This document shows, one piece after another, positions 16,345-25,299 of a stretch of 64,000 nt of DNA. The stretch lies in assembly GCA_039980455.1 (NCBI GenBank), contig JBDXCG010000003.1, forward strand, positions 496,001 to 560,000, written 5' to 3'. The notes under the pieces were generated by a model. That model searched no databases, had not been told where the DNA came from, and saw only the letters and a list, made by a program, of their open reading frames with translations. The position numbers and the translations under genes were made by a program. The stretch comes from CALINF01 sp039980455 (GTDB lineage: Bacteria; Pseudomonadota; Gammaproteobacteria; Pseudomonadales; Halieaceae). Position 1 is the first letter of the stretch; each line of letters starts with the position of its first letter.

Positions 16345-19300
16345 CTATTTTTCGAGCGTTGATAGTTCTTCAGTAACCTCTGCTAACAGCTTGGGCATAC
16401 CAACGCCCCAGCCTTGTAGAAAGTCGACGCCGATTTCGCGTAGCTGTTCGATAATCAAGTCATTCTCTACTGATTCTGCGATGGTCTCTTGTCCCAGAAA
16501 GTGAGCGAGGTCATTGATCGAGCGCGCCATGGCAAAGTCATTGCGGTTGTTATGGATGTCTGTGATAAACGTGCCATCTATCTTGACGTAGTCAACCGGC
16601 AGCTCCCTCAGATAGTTGTGACTAGCCAAGCCAGTGCCAAAATCGTCGATAGAAAATTTACAGCCTATATTACGCAGGGTTCGCACAAAATCGGCGGCTT
16701 TAACAAGATTGCTGATAGTCCCGGTTTCCGTGATTTCGAAACACAGCCTACTGGTGCCGACACCAAACTCGGAAATCTGCTCCAGCAAAAAGTCCATGAA
16801 ACTGTCGTCGGTAATGCTAGTGCCGGATAGATTGATAGATATATTGGGCACTACTTTTTGAGCATCGTTCAAGTGGCTTACCCACGCGAACGCCTCATTG
16901 ATTACCCACCGATCCACAAGCGACATAAAGCCATAGCGCTCGGCGGAGGTGATAAACTCCTCAGGAGAGTCGAGGCCGCCCTCATCATTCTTTAGCCCCA
17001 GCAATAGCTCGAAGTGGTCAGACAGCTTGTTGCTCCCCACAACCGTTTGCACAATGGGTTGAGCGCGCAGAACGAAACGGTCTGTGCTGAGCGCCTGTTC
17101 AAGCTCAGCGCGCGTCTCAGAGTGTTCCTGTTTCTGTGCCAGTAGCTGTTCCTGATCTTCCTGGTAGACGACAACCTTGTTCCTGCCCTGATCTTTGGCC
17201 AGTTGCATGGCAGACCGAGCATGGCGAATTATTTCATCGACACCCTTGCTAAACGGTAATACCTCCGAGATGCCTATTGATACGGTAAAGGTAACTGGTT
17301 CACCGTCGACCTCTACGCTGCTAGCAGCGATGTCGTTGCGAATTTTCTCTGCTATTTGAACCGCCACCTCTGCGGAACGATCAATCAGCAGTACGCCGAA
17401 CTCATCACCGCCCAGTCTTGCCGAAGAGGTTTTCTTACTGTGTAGCTGGGCCAGCAAGCGAGCAAATTCAAGTAACACCTGATCGCCATTTATCTTGTCG
17501 TAGACTTCATTAACAAGATTGAACTGATCGATATTGATGTACAGCATGGAATGCGTCGCTGATTTACGCTGAGAGTGCCGCATGGCGCGCTGGACCTGGT
17601 CGATGAACGTCTCGCGATTGATCAGCTTGGTTAGCGAATCATGGTTACGCTCAAAACTCAGAGTCTTTTGCACCTGTTCCAGCGTTCCGTACATGCTTTT
17701 ATCAACAACGTTAAGCTTGTCGGCCGGAGCAGGGGGTTGTACGCCCCGGCTCAATTGTCTTGCCAGCTGCACAGCGCTTAACTCAGCGTTTTTTTGCCCA
17801 CGCTCATTCACAAAGATGTAGCGATCTTTGTCCTCGCTGATCCAGGCCAGTTGCATCCGCCTCTGCTGCCCATCTTTATCTCGATAGGTTAACCAGCTAC
17901 CTTTTTCGAGCGCTTCAACACGCTGTATCCAGCGCTTGAGTCGCGGCAGCCGATCGATACGCGCTCGCTGCTCCTGCGCCGATGGCTTTTTCTGTCGATT
18001 CGCATCGATCTCTGCAGTAACTATCTGGGCATCACCAGCCAATATTGCTCGCAGCTTGTTCAGATCGGCAACATGCTCCACATTCGCAGGCAATGCCGTA
18101 TTGATCTGCTGCTCGATCATATCGATAAGTGGTTCAGCTTCCATCTGACGCTCTAACTGGTCGTCGGAATCGATATCCCCCTGCAGCTGTTGTTCGAGCC
18201 AAGAACTTACCTGCTTGAAGCTCTTTATGCTTTCGTCCCACGCAGAGCTGTCTGGGCCTTGTTTGACGTGTGTCAGTATCAATTGGTCGCGCCAGCCGTG
18301 TTCCACCAGTTCCATCAACACTTTTGGAGCGTGTGGTGGCTTGAGCTGCTGCGCAATAAACTGATCAACCGCTTGTTGAGCCTGTGCCAGCTTCTCTTGC
18401 CCTTGCTGTGTTCGCACAACCCGATCAACGTTTTTGGTATGGGCTCTTTCTTGTTGCTGAACCAGTTTGTTTATCTTCGCCAGCGCATTCTCGAAAACAG
18501 CACTGTCGGTGTCATAATCCGTCACAATCTGATCAACGATTTCCCCGACACGTGTCTCAAGGCTACGATTGGGGAAGTTTGACGAAGAGGCCAGTTGTGA
18601 GAGCTTGTCTATGACACCGCGAGCAGCGTGGCCGCGGTCCACAAAAAATTGTGGCTCCATTAGCGCAAGTTTGGCCATGGGTATCTGCAGATTTCCTAGC
18701 GCAGGTCGCAGGTCTGCGCTGACATCAAGTTGAGAATTGATTGTTCCAAACAGATTATCCACCAGATCTATTTGGTTCAGGCTCTCGTTGTTGAGGCCAT
18801 CAGTACCTGCTAGCCCTGAAATATTACCGGCATTGGCGGCGAGATATTCGCGTAGTGAGCTGGCGCTTTGTACTGCTGCGCGGCTGTCCGCGTCCGTCTG
18901 CAATGCGCCCAGGGCATCAGCGACAGTTCTTGTGTCAGCCATGGAGCCAAGGCCGGTGACTTCTTCACTATTTGTGTTACCAGTAGGGGAGTTCGCTACC
19001 CCAGTAAGCCCCTGCGCTTCTCGTTTGAAATTCAAGGCATCGATAACTGACCGATACAGACTCTCGGGACTAAAGCGCTCGGATATTTTCTCGAAAACGC
19101 CGTCCACAACCTGGTCTACCAGGTCTTCTGTTTTGGCAGACGTTGGTGCGGGTGACTCCTCGGTTGCTGCCGGCTGCGGGGCACCCAAATCCGGAAGGCT
19201 GTCAGCGCTTTCTACAGTCTCGTTCTTCGAGTCCACTGCCGTGGTAGCTGGATCGAGATTATCTTGCTGAGTCTCGGGTTCAGTAGGCGCCGTTGAAGCA

Positions 19301-20412
19301 GATGAGGGCGTCGTGCTGTGTGCAGCGGCTGCCTCTCGCTCCCTACGCGCTGCCTTCAGGAGCGAGCCCTTGTTGATAATTTCTTCTTCAATATTGGGTC
19401 GAATACCTCGCTCAGCCAGCTCGGCGTTCAGAGGAGAGTAGAATCCATCGAGCTGCTCGATAAACTGGTCCACAAAGAAGCTGAGCACTTGTGGAATGAC
19501 ATCCGCCGGGAGTCCGCTATTTCTGAGCACTGTCTGAAACGCGTTGCACAGGGGTTCAATGTGAACGGGTAGTCTGACACTGAGGGGATCAGCCTCAAGC
19601 AGCGTGCCCACGCGGATTACAAGCGCTTCCAGAGCAACTTGATGCAGTTCTTCGCCCCGGGTAATCATCCGGTCGAGCGCCAGATAGCCCTCAAACTCCT
19701 CGATATCAACGAGTCCTAGCGACTGCTCTTTAGCCTGCTCTCGTCCTCGTTGGCGCTCGTGTGCTTCCGGAGTGAGGTCGTCGTACAGGGTGTTTATCTC
19801 TGCCAGGAAGGCGCTTACGATTTTTCGACCCTCCTTCTTAAGGGCGTTGAGCGCCTCGTAGTGGATATTGTGGCCGGACTCGCTGTGCCCGGATGTCATG
19901 GACAAGTCAAACAAGTGGTCAGTCAGTTGGTTTGCAAAAAGCTGCAGACGCTCTTCCAGTAATGTGGCGCTATGCTCCTGCAGTGCGCGCAGTTGAGGCG
20001 TCCACTGGGTTCCCGAGGTAGTTTCGGATGCATCGACAGTGTCTACAACAGCCGGCCAGCGATTTTGTACGGCCTCCAGACAGGCGCGTGTTTGCGGGCT
20101 GTAAGGGTCGACAAATTCCAGATGGAGGGTGGTTGAGCTAATTCTGTCGATTCGCACAGGTACAGCTTCACGAATGCCGGCAGGAGACTCATATTTCAGA
20201 AGCGCCCGCGATCCTCGGGTCAGTTGTTGTTCAGCCCGATCGCTTTCGCTGATAGCCAGTGCTATCCGCTCGCCGGCCGCCAGGCTTGCGGTTCCGGAAA
20301 ATTGGCGGTCGTCGGCCAATTCAACAGTGGCGGCTAACGGCAATGCTTGTGTTTGATTCAGGGCCACGCTCACTCGGTCCAGTCGTGCATTAAGTGCAAA
20401 AGGAAACTGCAC
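16345..20412 (-). CDS. DUF1631-GGDEF-EAL cyclic-di-GMP protein
   Basis: 1355 residues. About the first 110 look like a PilZ-like barrel (inference), then a long helical DUF1631 region to roughly residue 870 with an acidic/Pro/Thr-rich linker near 360-430. A GGDEF domain follows with an intact ARLGGDEFGV (1001-1005), then a C-terminal EAL domain. In the latter the signature reads ELL (1135-1137) instead of EAL, but the metal/catalytic residues look retained: NLSG, FEITETG, IDDFGTG (Asp1256, Asp1257) and VKIDG. It may therefore both make and degrade c-di-GMP, or one domain may be a sensor. No membrane segment or signal peptide. Start is GTG with no strong ribosome site and no internal Met nearby. 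Confidence 0.88.
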   Translation of the reverse strand: MQFPFALNARLDRVSVALNQTQALPLAATVELADDRQFSGTASLAAGERIALAISESDRAEQQLTRGSRALLKYESPAGIREAVPVRIDRISSTTLHLEFVDPYSPQTRACLEAVQNRWPAVVDTVDASETTSGTQWTPQLRALQEHSATLLEERLQLFANQLTDHLFDLSMTSGHSESGHNIHYEALNALKKEGRKIVSAFLAEINTLYDDLTPEAHERQRGREQAKEQSLGLVDIEEFEGYLALDRMITRGEELHQVALEALVIRVGTLLEADPLSVRLPVHIEPLCNAFQTVLRNSGLPADVIPQVLSFFVDQFIEQLDGFYSPLNAELAERGIRPNIEEEIINKGSLLKAARREREAAAAHSTTPSSASTAPTEPETQQDNLDPATTAVDSKNETVESADSLPDLGAPQPAATEESPAPTSAKTEDLVDQVVDGVFEKISERFSPESLYRSVIDALNFKREAQGLTGVANSPTGNTNSEEVTGLGSMADTRTVADALGALQTDADSRAAVQSASSLREYLAANAGNISGLAGTDGLNNESLNQIDLVDNLFGTINSQLDVSADLRPALGNLQIPMAKLALMEPQFFVDRGHAARGVIDKLSQLASSSNFPNRSLETRVGEIVDQIVTDYDTDSAVFENALAKINKLVQQQERAHTKNVDRVVRTQQGQEKLAQAQQAVDQFIAQQLKPPHAPKVLMELVEHGWRDQLILTHVKQGPDSSAWDESIKSFKQVSSWLEQQLQGDIDSDDQLERQMEAEPLIDMIEQQINTALPANVEHVADLNKLRAILAGDAQIVTAEIDANRQKKPSAQEQRARIDRLPRLKRWIQRVEALEKGSWLTYRDKDGQQRRMQLAWISEDKDRYIFVNERGQKNAELSAVQLARQLSRGVQPPAPADKLNVVDKSMYGTLEQVQKTLSFERNHDSLTKLINRETFIDQVQRAMRHSQRKSATHSMLYINIDQFNLVNEVYDKINGDQVLLEFARLLAQLHSKKTSSARLGGDEFGVLLIDRSAEVAVQIAEKIRNDIAASSVEVDGEPVTFTVSIGISEVLPFSKGVDEIIRHARSAMQLAKDQGRNKVVVYQEDQEQLLAQKQEHSETRAELEQALSTDRFVLRAQPIVQTVVGSNKLSDHFELLLGLKNDEGGLDSPEEFITSAERYGFMSLVDRWVINEAFAWVSHLNDAQKVVPNISINLSGTSITDDSFMDFLLEQISEFGVGTSRLCFEITETGTISNLVKAADFVRTLRNIGCKFSIDDFGTGLASHNYLRELPVDYVKIDGTFITDIHNNRNDFAMARSINDLAHFLGQETIAESVENDLIIEQLREIGVDFLQGWGVGMPKLLAEVTEELSTLEK

Positions 20413-20471
20413 AGCGCAATAAATGTGTCTCTAGCTCCAGTATAACGTTACTGATGTTCCGAACAAGCAGC

Positions 20472-22721
20472 CTATCGGCGAAGTGCTCTGAGTCGCCTTT
20501 TCAAAGCCTGTTTGGCGTCGTAATACACGAAGCCCAGCCGCCAGAATGATGGCAACGGTCTCTCCCAATGCTGTTCATAGCAGCGGACGAACGCCTCTCT
20601 GTCTTGCCAGCTTAGCTTGTAGGCGATTCTTATCAGGTCCTGCAGTCGCTTCAATCCAGTAACTCTAGAGCCAGGCCCATGCCAGATCCACGCACGACCA
20701 ATGTCGATTACGATAGGCGTAAAGCTGCCATCATGACTTTGCGAGATCAGCAAATTTCCAGCTGAGAGGTCGCGATGGACAATTTGCATGTCGTGCATGC
20801 GGCAGACAAATTCGCTCAGCAACGTGAACCAGGCGTTGGCATCAAGGTTCCGGTAGTGAGGCTCGCCCTCATTGAGTACGCGGTAGACATCCTTGGCAGA
20901 GAAAGCATCAGGTATGAACTCGCATAGATACCAGGAGTTTTGTACTCCAGGTGCGTCAGCCCGCTCAAAGTAGGCAATGGGTGCAGGTGTTGCAATACCG
21001 CGCCCAAGCATGGCGCAGGCATTGCTGAAATGACGAAGCCCCTTGCTGGGCCGGAATCTGTACGTGAATTTTTTGATTCCTTTGACGCGGTTTAACTTTA
21101 CCGTGATTTGGCGCTCACCATGACGGGGATCTTGAATGTTCCACAATCTATTGCGCGCATCCCTCAATACCTTTAACTCCGGCTGCGACGGCAGCATTGC
21201 GGGCGAGAGTGCCTCGTGTAGTCCGCTCTCGCTCTCCAGGCATGGCACGGGCACGCAGTAATCTCCACGCCAGCCCTCTGTTTGCCACGGTAGCGACTGC
21301 AATGTGGGACCATTGATCTGAACGGCAGAGCGTGTCGATTTTGGGCTCTTGGGCAGTTTGCCAAGTGGTGATTCAAGATCCAGAATCAACGGATGTTCAT
21401 TGATCAGTGCCAGTCCGGTGTAGGGTTCTCCTAGCGCATCGCTGATTGCGGTGATGTTCTTACTCGCTGCGCCAAGTAGTTCCCCGATGCCGATACATTG
21501 ACGGTCCCGAGTCCATGCAACGGCGAAAAAGTCTCCGGCGACGCCGGTGAATTCAAAGAGGCTGGCGCCCAATGGGTCGTGCTGGGCTCGTACGATCGTT
21601 GCGCCAGACAGGCGCTCTGTAATAGACGTAAGGGCGTTAAACGCGGGTGTCCGAAAGAAGTTCTCCTTATCCCCTTTAACCTGACGGTAGTAACTCACCT
21701 GATCGATGGCGGGGTACTCTTCGCAGGCATCATCGATCAAACCGTCGCGATGACAGATCAAAGGTCCCCAGTACACTCGGCTCAACGCACCGCTGGCTGC
21801 AGCCAACACGAGATACCGCACTATATAATCAGCTTGCTTGGTGTGTGGTGATAGCGATCGTCTGGCCAAACGCTGGAATGTCCAGCAGGTATAGGTGCAA
21901 ATCAGGCGCTGACTGCCGCGCTTTTGGCCCAGGTCGTGAAGGATACGCGCCTTTTTGATCACATTGAGCCGGGCGGCACGTGTCAGCCACCGCCCCAGCG
22001 CGCGATGGTCGTAGGCCTCTGGTTCAACTACTCGCTCAACAAACAAGTTGTCGGTATGAACCGCCGGAACCTGTCCGAACCTGCCGAACAGGGAGAGGTA
22101 GCAGCTGTTATAGAGCGGCTCGAAATCCGATATGTTGGGTCCAGCCAGAGTGACCGAAAATTGACTTGCTACCTCTCGGGCGATGTCCCAGCCCGTTACT
22201 GCGCTGCGCCCAGTAAATGCTGACCACTTGCGACGATTGGGCGTGTTGCCAATCTCAAAGAGTTCTACCTGATTTTCGTAGCGGGTAAAGAGCTCGATGA
22301 GAAACTGTCGCCATTGATCTTGCAGTGAATTGTGCTGGCTAAGGCGCTGTGATCTATCGAGCTCGGGAAAGACACAGAGGACCACTTTGAATCCACTGGC
22401 AATGAGACGGTCCAGTAGTCGCTGAGCCGGACTGTCCGGGCTCTCGTAGGTGTAGTGCATTCGTACGCTGTGGACATTCAGGTCGCGAAGACTCTGGAGA
22501 ATGTAATCCTCTGTTTGAGAGTCGATTCCTGGGGCGACATTTACGCCAATAAAATCAATAGGGATGGTGTGCCCGGTGGACGGTCTGGCTGATGTGCGCA
22601 GCCACGATGGAACCTCAGCAGCGGCTGCCAGTGCGCTGCGTACCACATCCGAATAACCGGGTTGGGTTGCATGGGGTTTGTTCAATACATCGCGCTCGAG
22701 GCTAGTGTAATCATGAGTCAT
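20472..22721 (-). CDS. Glycosidase-like barrel fused to a WaaP/Kdo-kinase-like domain
   Basis: 749 residues in two halves. Residues ~45-470 resemble a TIM-barrel glycoside hydrolase of clan GH-A (IDFIGVN, VRMHYTYESPDS, QVELFEIGNTPNRRKW, VYWGPLICHRDG), but the usual acid/base Glu of the N-E-P motif is Thr here (GNTPN). Residues ~545-745 resemble lipopolysaccharide/Kdo kinases: a Lys in ITVKLNR, RGIATPAPIAYFE, the catalytic loop HRDLSAGN (His649, Asp651, Asn656) and IDIGRA (Asp673, DFG-like). So the kinase half looks active and the barrel half probably binds rather than cuts sugar. No signal peptide is visible, so it is probably cytoplasmic. No sugar-biosynthesis genes adjoin it. Substrate unknown. 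Confidence 0.75.
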   Translation of the reverse strand: MTHDYTSLERDVLNKPHATQPGYSDVVRSALAAAAEVPSWLRTSARPSTGHTIPIDFIGVNVAPGIDSQTEDYILQSLRDLNVHSVRMHYTYESPDSPAQRLLDRLIASGFKVVLCVFPELDRSQRLSQHNSLQDQWRQFLIELFTRYENQVELFEIGNTPNRRKWSAFTGRSAVTGWDIAREVASQFSVTLAGPNISDFEPLYNSCYLSLFGRFGQVPAVHTDNLFVERVVEPEAYDHRALGRWLTRAARLNVIKKARILHDLGQKRGSQRLICTYTCWTFQRLARRSLSPHTKQADYIVRYLVLAAASGALSRVYWGPLICHRDGLIDDACEEYPAIDQVSYYRQVKGDKENFFRTPAFNALTSITERLSGATIVRAQHDPLGASLFEFTGVAGDFFAVAWTRDRQCIGIGELLGAASKNITAISDALGEPYTGLALINEHPLILDLESPLGKLPKSPKSTRSAVQINGPTLQSLPWQTEGWRGDYCVPVPCLESESGLHEALSPAMLPSQPELKVLRDARNRLWNIQDPRHGERQITVKLNRVKGIKKFTYRFRPSKGLRHFSNACAMLGRGIATPAPIAYFERADAPGVQNSWYLCEFIPDAFSAKDVYRVLNEGEPHYRNLDANAWFTLLSEFVCRMHDMQIVHRDLSAGNLLISQSHDGSFTPIVIDIGRAWIWHGPGSRVTGLKRLQDLIRIAYKLSWQDREAFVRCYEQHWERPLPSFWRLGFVYYDAKQALKRRLRALRR

Positions 22722-22813
22722 TTGGCGAGCGGGAGTATATCACCGCCCGCAGACCCGTGGGTTCTAATAGTGCTACGCTAGCGCGTTGGCGGAGAATGCA
22801 CTCGGAGTAGCAG

Positions 22814-23500
22814 GTGTCTGAAAGACCAATACCACTAGAACGAACCTGGCTGGCTCAGTTAGCCGCTGAATTCAATGAAGACTACATGGTGAGCCTGCGT
22901 CGCTTCCTGCAGCGCGAGCGCGCCACCGGAAAGCAGATCTATCCTGCTTCGAACGACGTATTCAGCGCCCTCAATCACACACCATTGCCCAAAGTGAAGG
23001 TTGTGATAATCGGACAGGATCCTTATCACGGCGCTGGTCAAGCGCACGGCCTCTGCTTTTCTGTGCGTGAGGATGTTGCTGTACCACCATCTCTCGCTAA
23101 CATTTATCGGGAGATCCACAATGATTTGGGCTGTCCCATTTCTACGCGTGGTGATCTCACGGTTTGGGCGGAGCAGGGTGTGCTATTGCTAAACAGTGTA
23201 CTTACGGTGGAAGCGTCGCAGGCGGCATCGCACAAGGGTATGGGGTGGGAGCGATTCACTGACAAAGTAATAGAAGTAGTAAGTCGTGAACGCACGGGCT
23301 TAGTCTTTATGCTGTGGGGCAGCTATGCACAAAAAAAGGGAGCGCGAATAGATGCGCAACAGCACTGCGTGTTGAACGCCCCTCATCCCTCGCCGCTGAG
23401 CGCCTATCGCGGATTTTTTGGTTGTGGGCACTTCTCGCAGGCCAATGAGTACTTACTGGGTTTGGGTCAAGAGCCCATTGAGTGGTGTGTCCCTAGCTAG
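22814..23500 (+). CDS. ung: Uracil-DNA glycosylase
   Basis: A 228-residue family 1 UDG. It has the water-activating motif GQDPYHGAGQAHG, the uracil-binding LLLNSVLTVE, and the C-terminal HPSPLSAYRGF intercalation loop. It removes uracil from DNA in base-excision repair. The start is GTG with GGAG 6 nt upstream. It stands alone, convergent with ygfZ. Confidence 0.97.
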   Translation: MSERPIPLERTWLAQLAAEFNEDYMVSLRRFLQRERATGKQIYPASNDVFSALNHTPLPKVKVVIIGQDPYHGAGQAHGLCFSVREDVAVPPSLANIYREIHNDLGCPISTRGDLTVWAEQGVLLLNSVLTVEASQAASHKGMGWERFTDKVIEVVSRERTGLVFMLWGSYAQKKGARIDAQQHCVLNAPHPSPLSAYRGFFGCGHFSQANEYLLGLGQEPIEWCVPS

Positions 23501-23518
23501 GATAAATCAGCAGGTGGT

Positions 23519-24517
23519 TTACTCGCTCTTGCTCGGATAAGAGTAGGGCAGCGATAGTAGGGTGATCGGTTCGGCGTTCTCGGCATTGGCAAGCTGTAGA
23601 GTTTGTTCCTTGGCCTTAATAGCCAGCTCGATGAGAATGACTGTACATTGGTTTTCATCTAGTCCTTGATCTAAAACCGTGCCAACAGTGGAGCCGTCCG
23701 GGGTGACGATGTTTGCACCTAGCTCAACGAGACCTTCTTTATTGAGACGCGCAGCGAACGTTCTGCGTTTGCTTTCGCCTTTATAGTGCAAGCGAGCGAC
23801 AACCTCTTGGCCGGTGTAACATCCCTTGCGAAAATCAACCTGTCCCGTCAGGTCATAGTTGAGTGCCTGTGGCGTCATTGTCTCTGTCGTTGCCTCATTT
23901 ACTCGGGCCAGGCCAGACTCGATATCCATGCCCGTCCAATGCTCCAAAGAGCCGTGGGAACAAGTTGCTGATAGTGCGTCTATTTGTGCTGAGCAGCGCT
24001 CGCGCTCTAGCCATAGTTCAAAACGCTGAGCGTTGCTATCACGCTGAATAATCAGCGCGCCATCAGTGGCAACGCTGGCATGCTGGCCCGTAGGTACAAC
24101 GCCAAAGTGCTCTCTGAGCGTGCTTGCTGCTTCTTCGCCCCAGCAGCCCATTATCATCCAGTCGGTGCGCTGTGAGTCCAGCTCCGACTTTGAAAAAACG
24201 ATGTACTTTGATAGCACGTTTGCAGTGTGCTCAGCGATGTCATTGTGCAGTCGCATCAGCCAGTGATTTGGACTGACCTGCCCCAACAGGAAGTCCGCAA
24301 TAACACGACCCTTTGGAGTACAGTACGCGCCGATGAGCGCCGTAGATTCACTTACATTGCGCACATCACAGCTGACTTGGCCTTGCAGGAACGTGACTGT
24401 TTCAGGCCCCTTAAAGTGAATCAAGCTCTCGTTGGTGAGGTTGGTGAGGTTGGTGAGGTAGGCGCTCAAGCGGGCTCCTTGTGCATGGGTTACTGGGTGG
24501 TTGGCGATGGACATCAT
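23519..24517 (-). CDS. ygfZ: Folate-binding Fe-S cluster maturation protein YgfZ
   Basis: About 332 residues with the GcvT-like fold. The signature KGCYTGQEVVARLHYKG, with the redox-active Cys, is intact near the C-terminal third. It acts with tetrahydrofolate in repair or maturation of Fe-S proteins. The frame stays open to 24736, but that extension crosses the divergent sdhE gene and lacks family similarity; the tandem ATGATG at 24517/24514 gives the expected length. An unusual run of LTN repeats lies just after the start (9-bp tandem repeat). Confidence 0.9.
   Translation of the reverse strand: MMSIANHPVTHAQGARLSAYLTNLTNLTNESLIHFKGPETVTFLQGQVSCDVRNVSESTALIGAYCTPKGRVIADFLLGQVSPNHWLMRLHNDIAEHTANVLSKYIVFSKSELDSQRTDWMIMGCWGEEAASTLREHFGVVPTGQHASVATDGALIIQRDSNAQRFELWLERERCSAQIDALSATCSHGSLEHWTGMDIESGLARVNEATTETMTPQALNYDLTGQVDFRKGCYTGQEVVARLHYKGESKRRTFAARLNKEGLVELGANIVTPDGSTVGTVLDQGLDENQCTVILIELAIKAKEQTLQLANAENAEPITLLSLPYSYPSKSE
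24432..24458 (-). repeat. Three exact 9-bp tandem repeats inside ygfZ
   Basis: TTGGTGAGG occurs three times in a row on the plus strand, coding a Leu-Thr-Asn triplet repeated three times at residues ~20-29 of YgfZ. Because the unit is a multiple of three, copy-number change would lengthen or shorten the N-terminus without a frameshift. Short slip-prone repeat; no known function. Confidence 0.8.
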
Positions 24518-24584
24518 AGGCGGAACCGGTCGGCCTGTCAGCCATGGCAACGCATGTGCATCCAAAGCGTTATAATGGCGAGTA

Positions 24585-24881
24585 ATGACGACGACGCGAG
24601 ACAGTGACAGATCTATGATAGATGAGCAGGACGTCAATCGAATGCGGTGGGCCAGCCGCCGTGGCATGCTGGAGCTGGATCTGGTTTTGGAGCCCTTTGT
24701 ATCGGACCGATATGCAGCATTGAGTGACGCCGACAAAATACGCTATCGCGATCTCATGCTATGCGAAGACCAGGAGCTTTTTGGGTGGTTTCTTAAGCGA
24801 GAGGTCCCCGATGACCCGGAGCTTGCTGCCATTGTCCGCACTATCCTCGAGTACGCCCGTACACCACCTGAGCTTCGTTAG
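24585..24881 (+). CDS. sdhE: FAD assembly factor SdhE (succinate dehydrogenase assembly)
   Basis: 98 residues with the RGMLELD motif (the R-G-x-x-E signature that docks on the flavoprotein) and the tail EDQELFGWFLKREVPDDPELAAIV typical of SdhE/YgfY. It promotes covalent flavinylation of SdhA/FrdA. An internal ATG at 24615 would give a shorter protein beginning MIDEQDV, closer to the family average, so the exact start is uncertain. Divergent from ygfZ (about 67 bp between starts) and overlapping ygfX. Confidence 0.93.
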   Translation: MTTTRDSDRSMIDEQDVNRMRWASRRGMLELDLVLEPFVSDRYAALSDADKIRYRDLMLCEDQELFGWFLKREVPDDPELAAIVRTILEYARTPPELR

Positions 24882-25299
24882 TTCTCGATACTATTCCCTC
24901 GCGCACGGTGTACTGGGCCTGCTAGCTCTAGCGGCTATGGTGCAGATAGCAATGACCGTGGCAATAGCGCCTGCGGCTCTGCTCTTAGTGCCAGTACTGG
25001 AACTTTGGAAAGACTCCCGCCGCCAATCTCTTGAGGGGGCAGTCCTTACGCTTTGCTCGGGCCCGTGGCAATTAAGGTATGCAGGTCAGTGCTTTCTGGT
25101 CCGACCGTCGCCTACTACGCTTGTATTACCATTTTTCGTGCGACTTACTCTGTTGGAATACACCGATGGCGCATTCTCAAGAGGTGGTCAGCGCTGGAGC
25201 TGTATTTTATTTAGCGATAGTGCAAAGCCGGCTGCGCTGCGCTGTTTGCGACGCCAACTCAATCTGCGGCAGCCTACAAAGGAGAATTCTCGGGTGTGA
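24811..25299 (+). CDS. YgfX-like inner-membrane protein
   Basis: About 162 residues in the +1 frame relative to sdhE, overlapping it by 71 bp. It has two adjacent membrane segments (GVLGLLALAAMVQIAMTVAIAPAALLLVPVL) followed by a hydrophilic tail with a W-x-L-R-Y and an F-x-R-L-x-L pattern. That is the topology and place of YgfX (CptA), which is encoded directly after sdhE across gammaproteobacteria. I chose the ATG at 24811, which has GAGAGG 7 nt upstream. Identity rests partly on position. The 3' end overlaps the convergent nadB by 26 bp. Confidence 0.72.
   Translation: MTRSLLPLSALSSSTPVHHLSFVSSRYYSLAHGVLGLLALAAMVQIAMTVAIAPAALLLVPVLELWKDSRRQSLEGAVLTLCSGPWQLRYAGQCFLVRPSPTTLVLPFFVRLTLLEYTDGAFSRGGQRWSCILFSDSAKPAALRCLRRQLNLRQPTKENSRV

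Noticed and set aside
18190..18582. Plus-strand open frames within the DUF1631-GGDEF-EAL gene
   Set aside because: Shadow frames of a long real gene, without ribosome sites or motifs.
24518..24736. Upstream extension of ygfZ
   Set aside because: It crosses the divergent sdhE start and has no family similarity.
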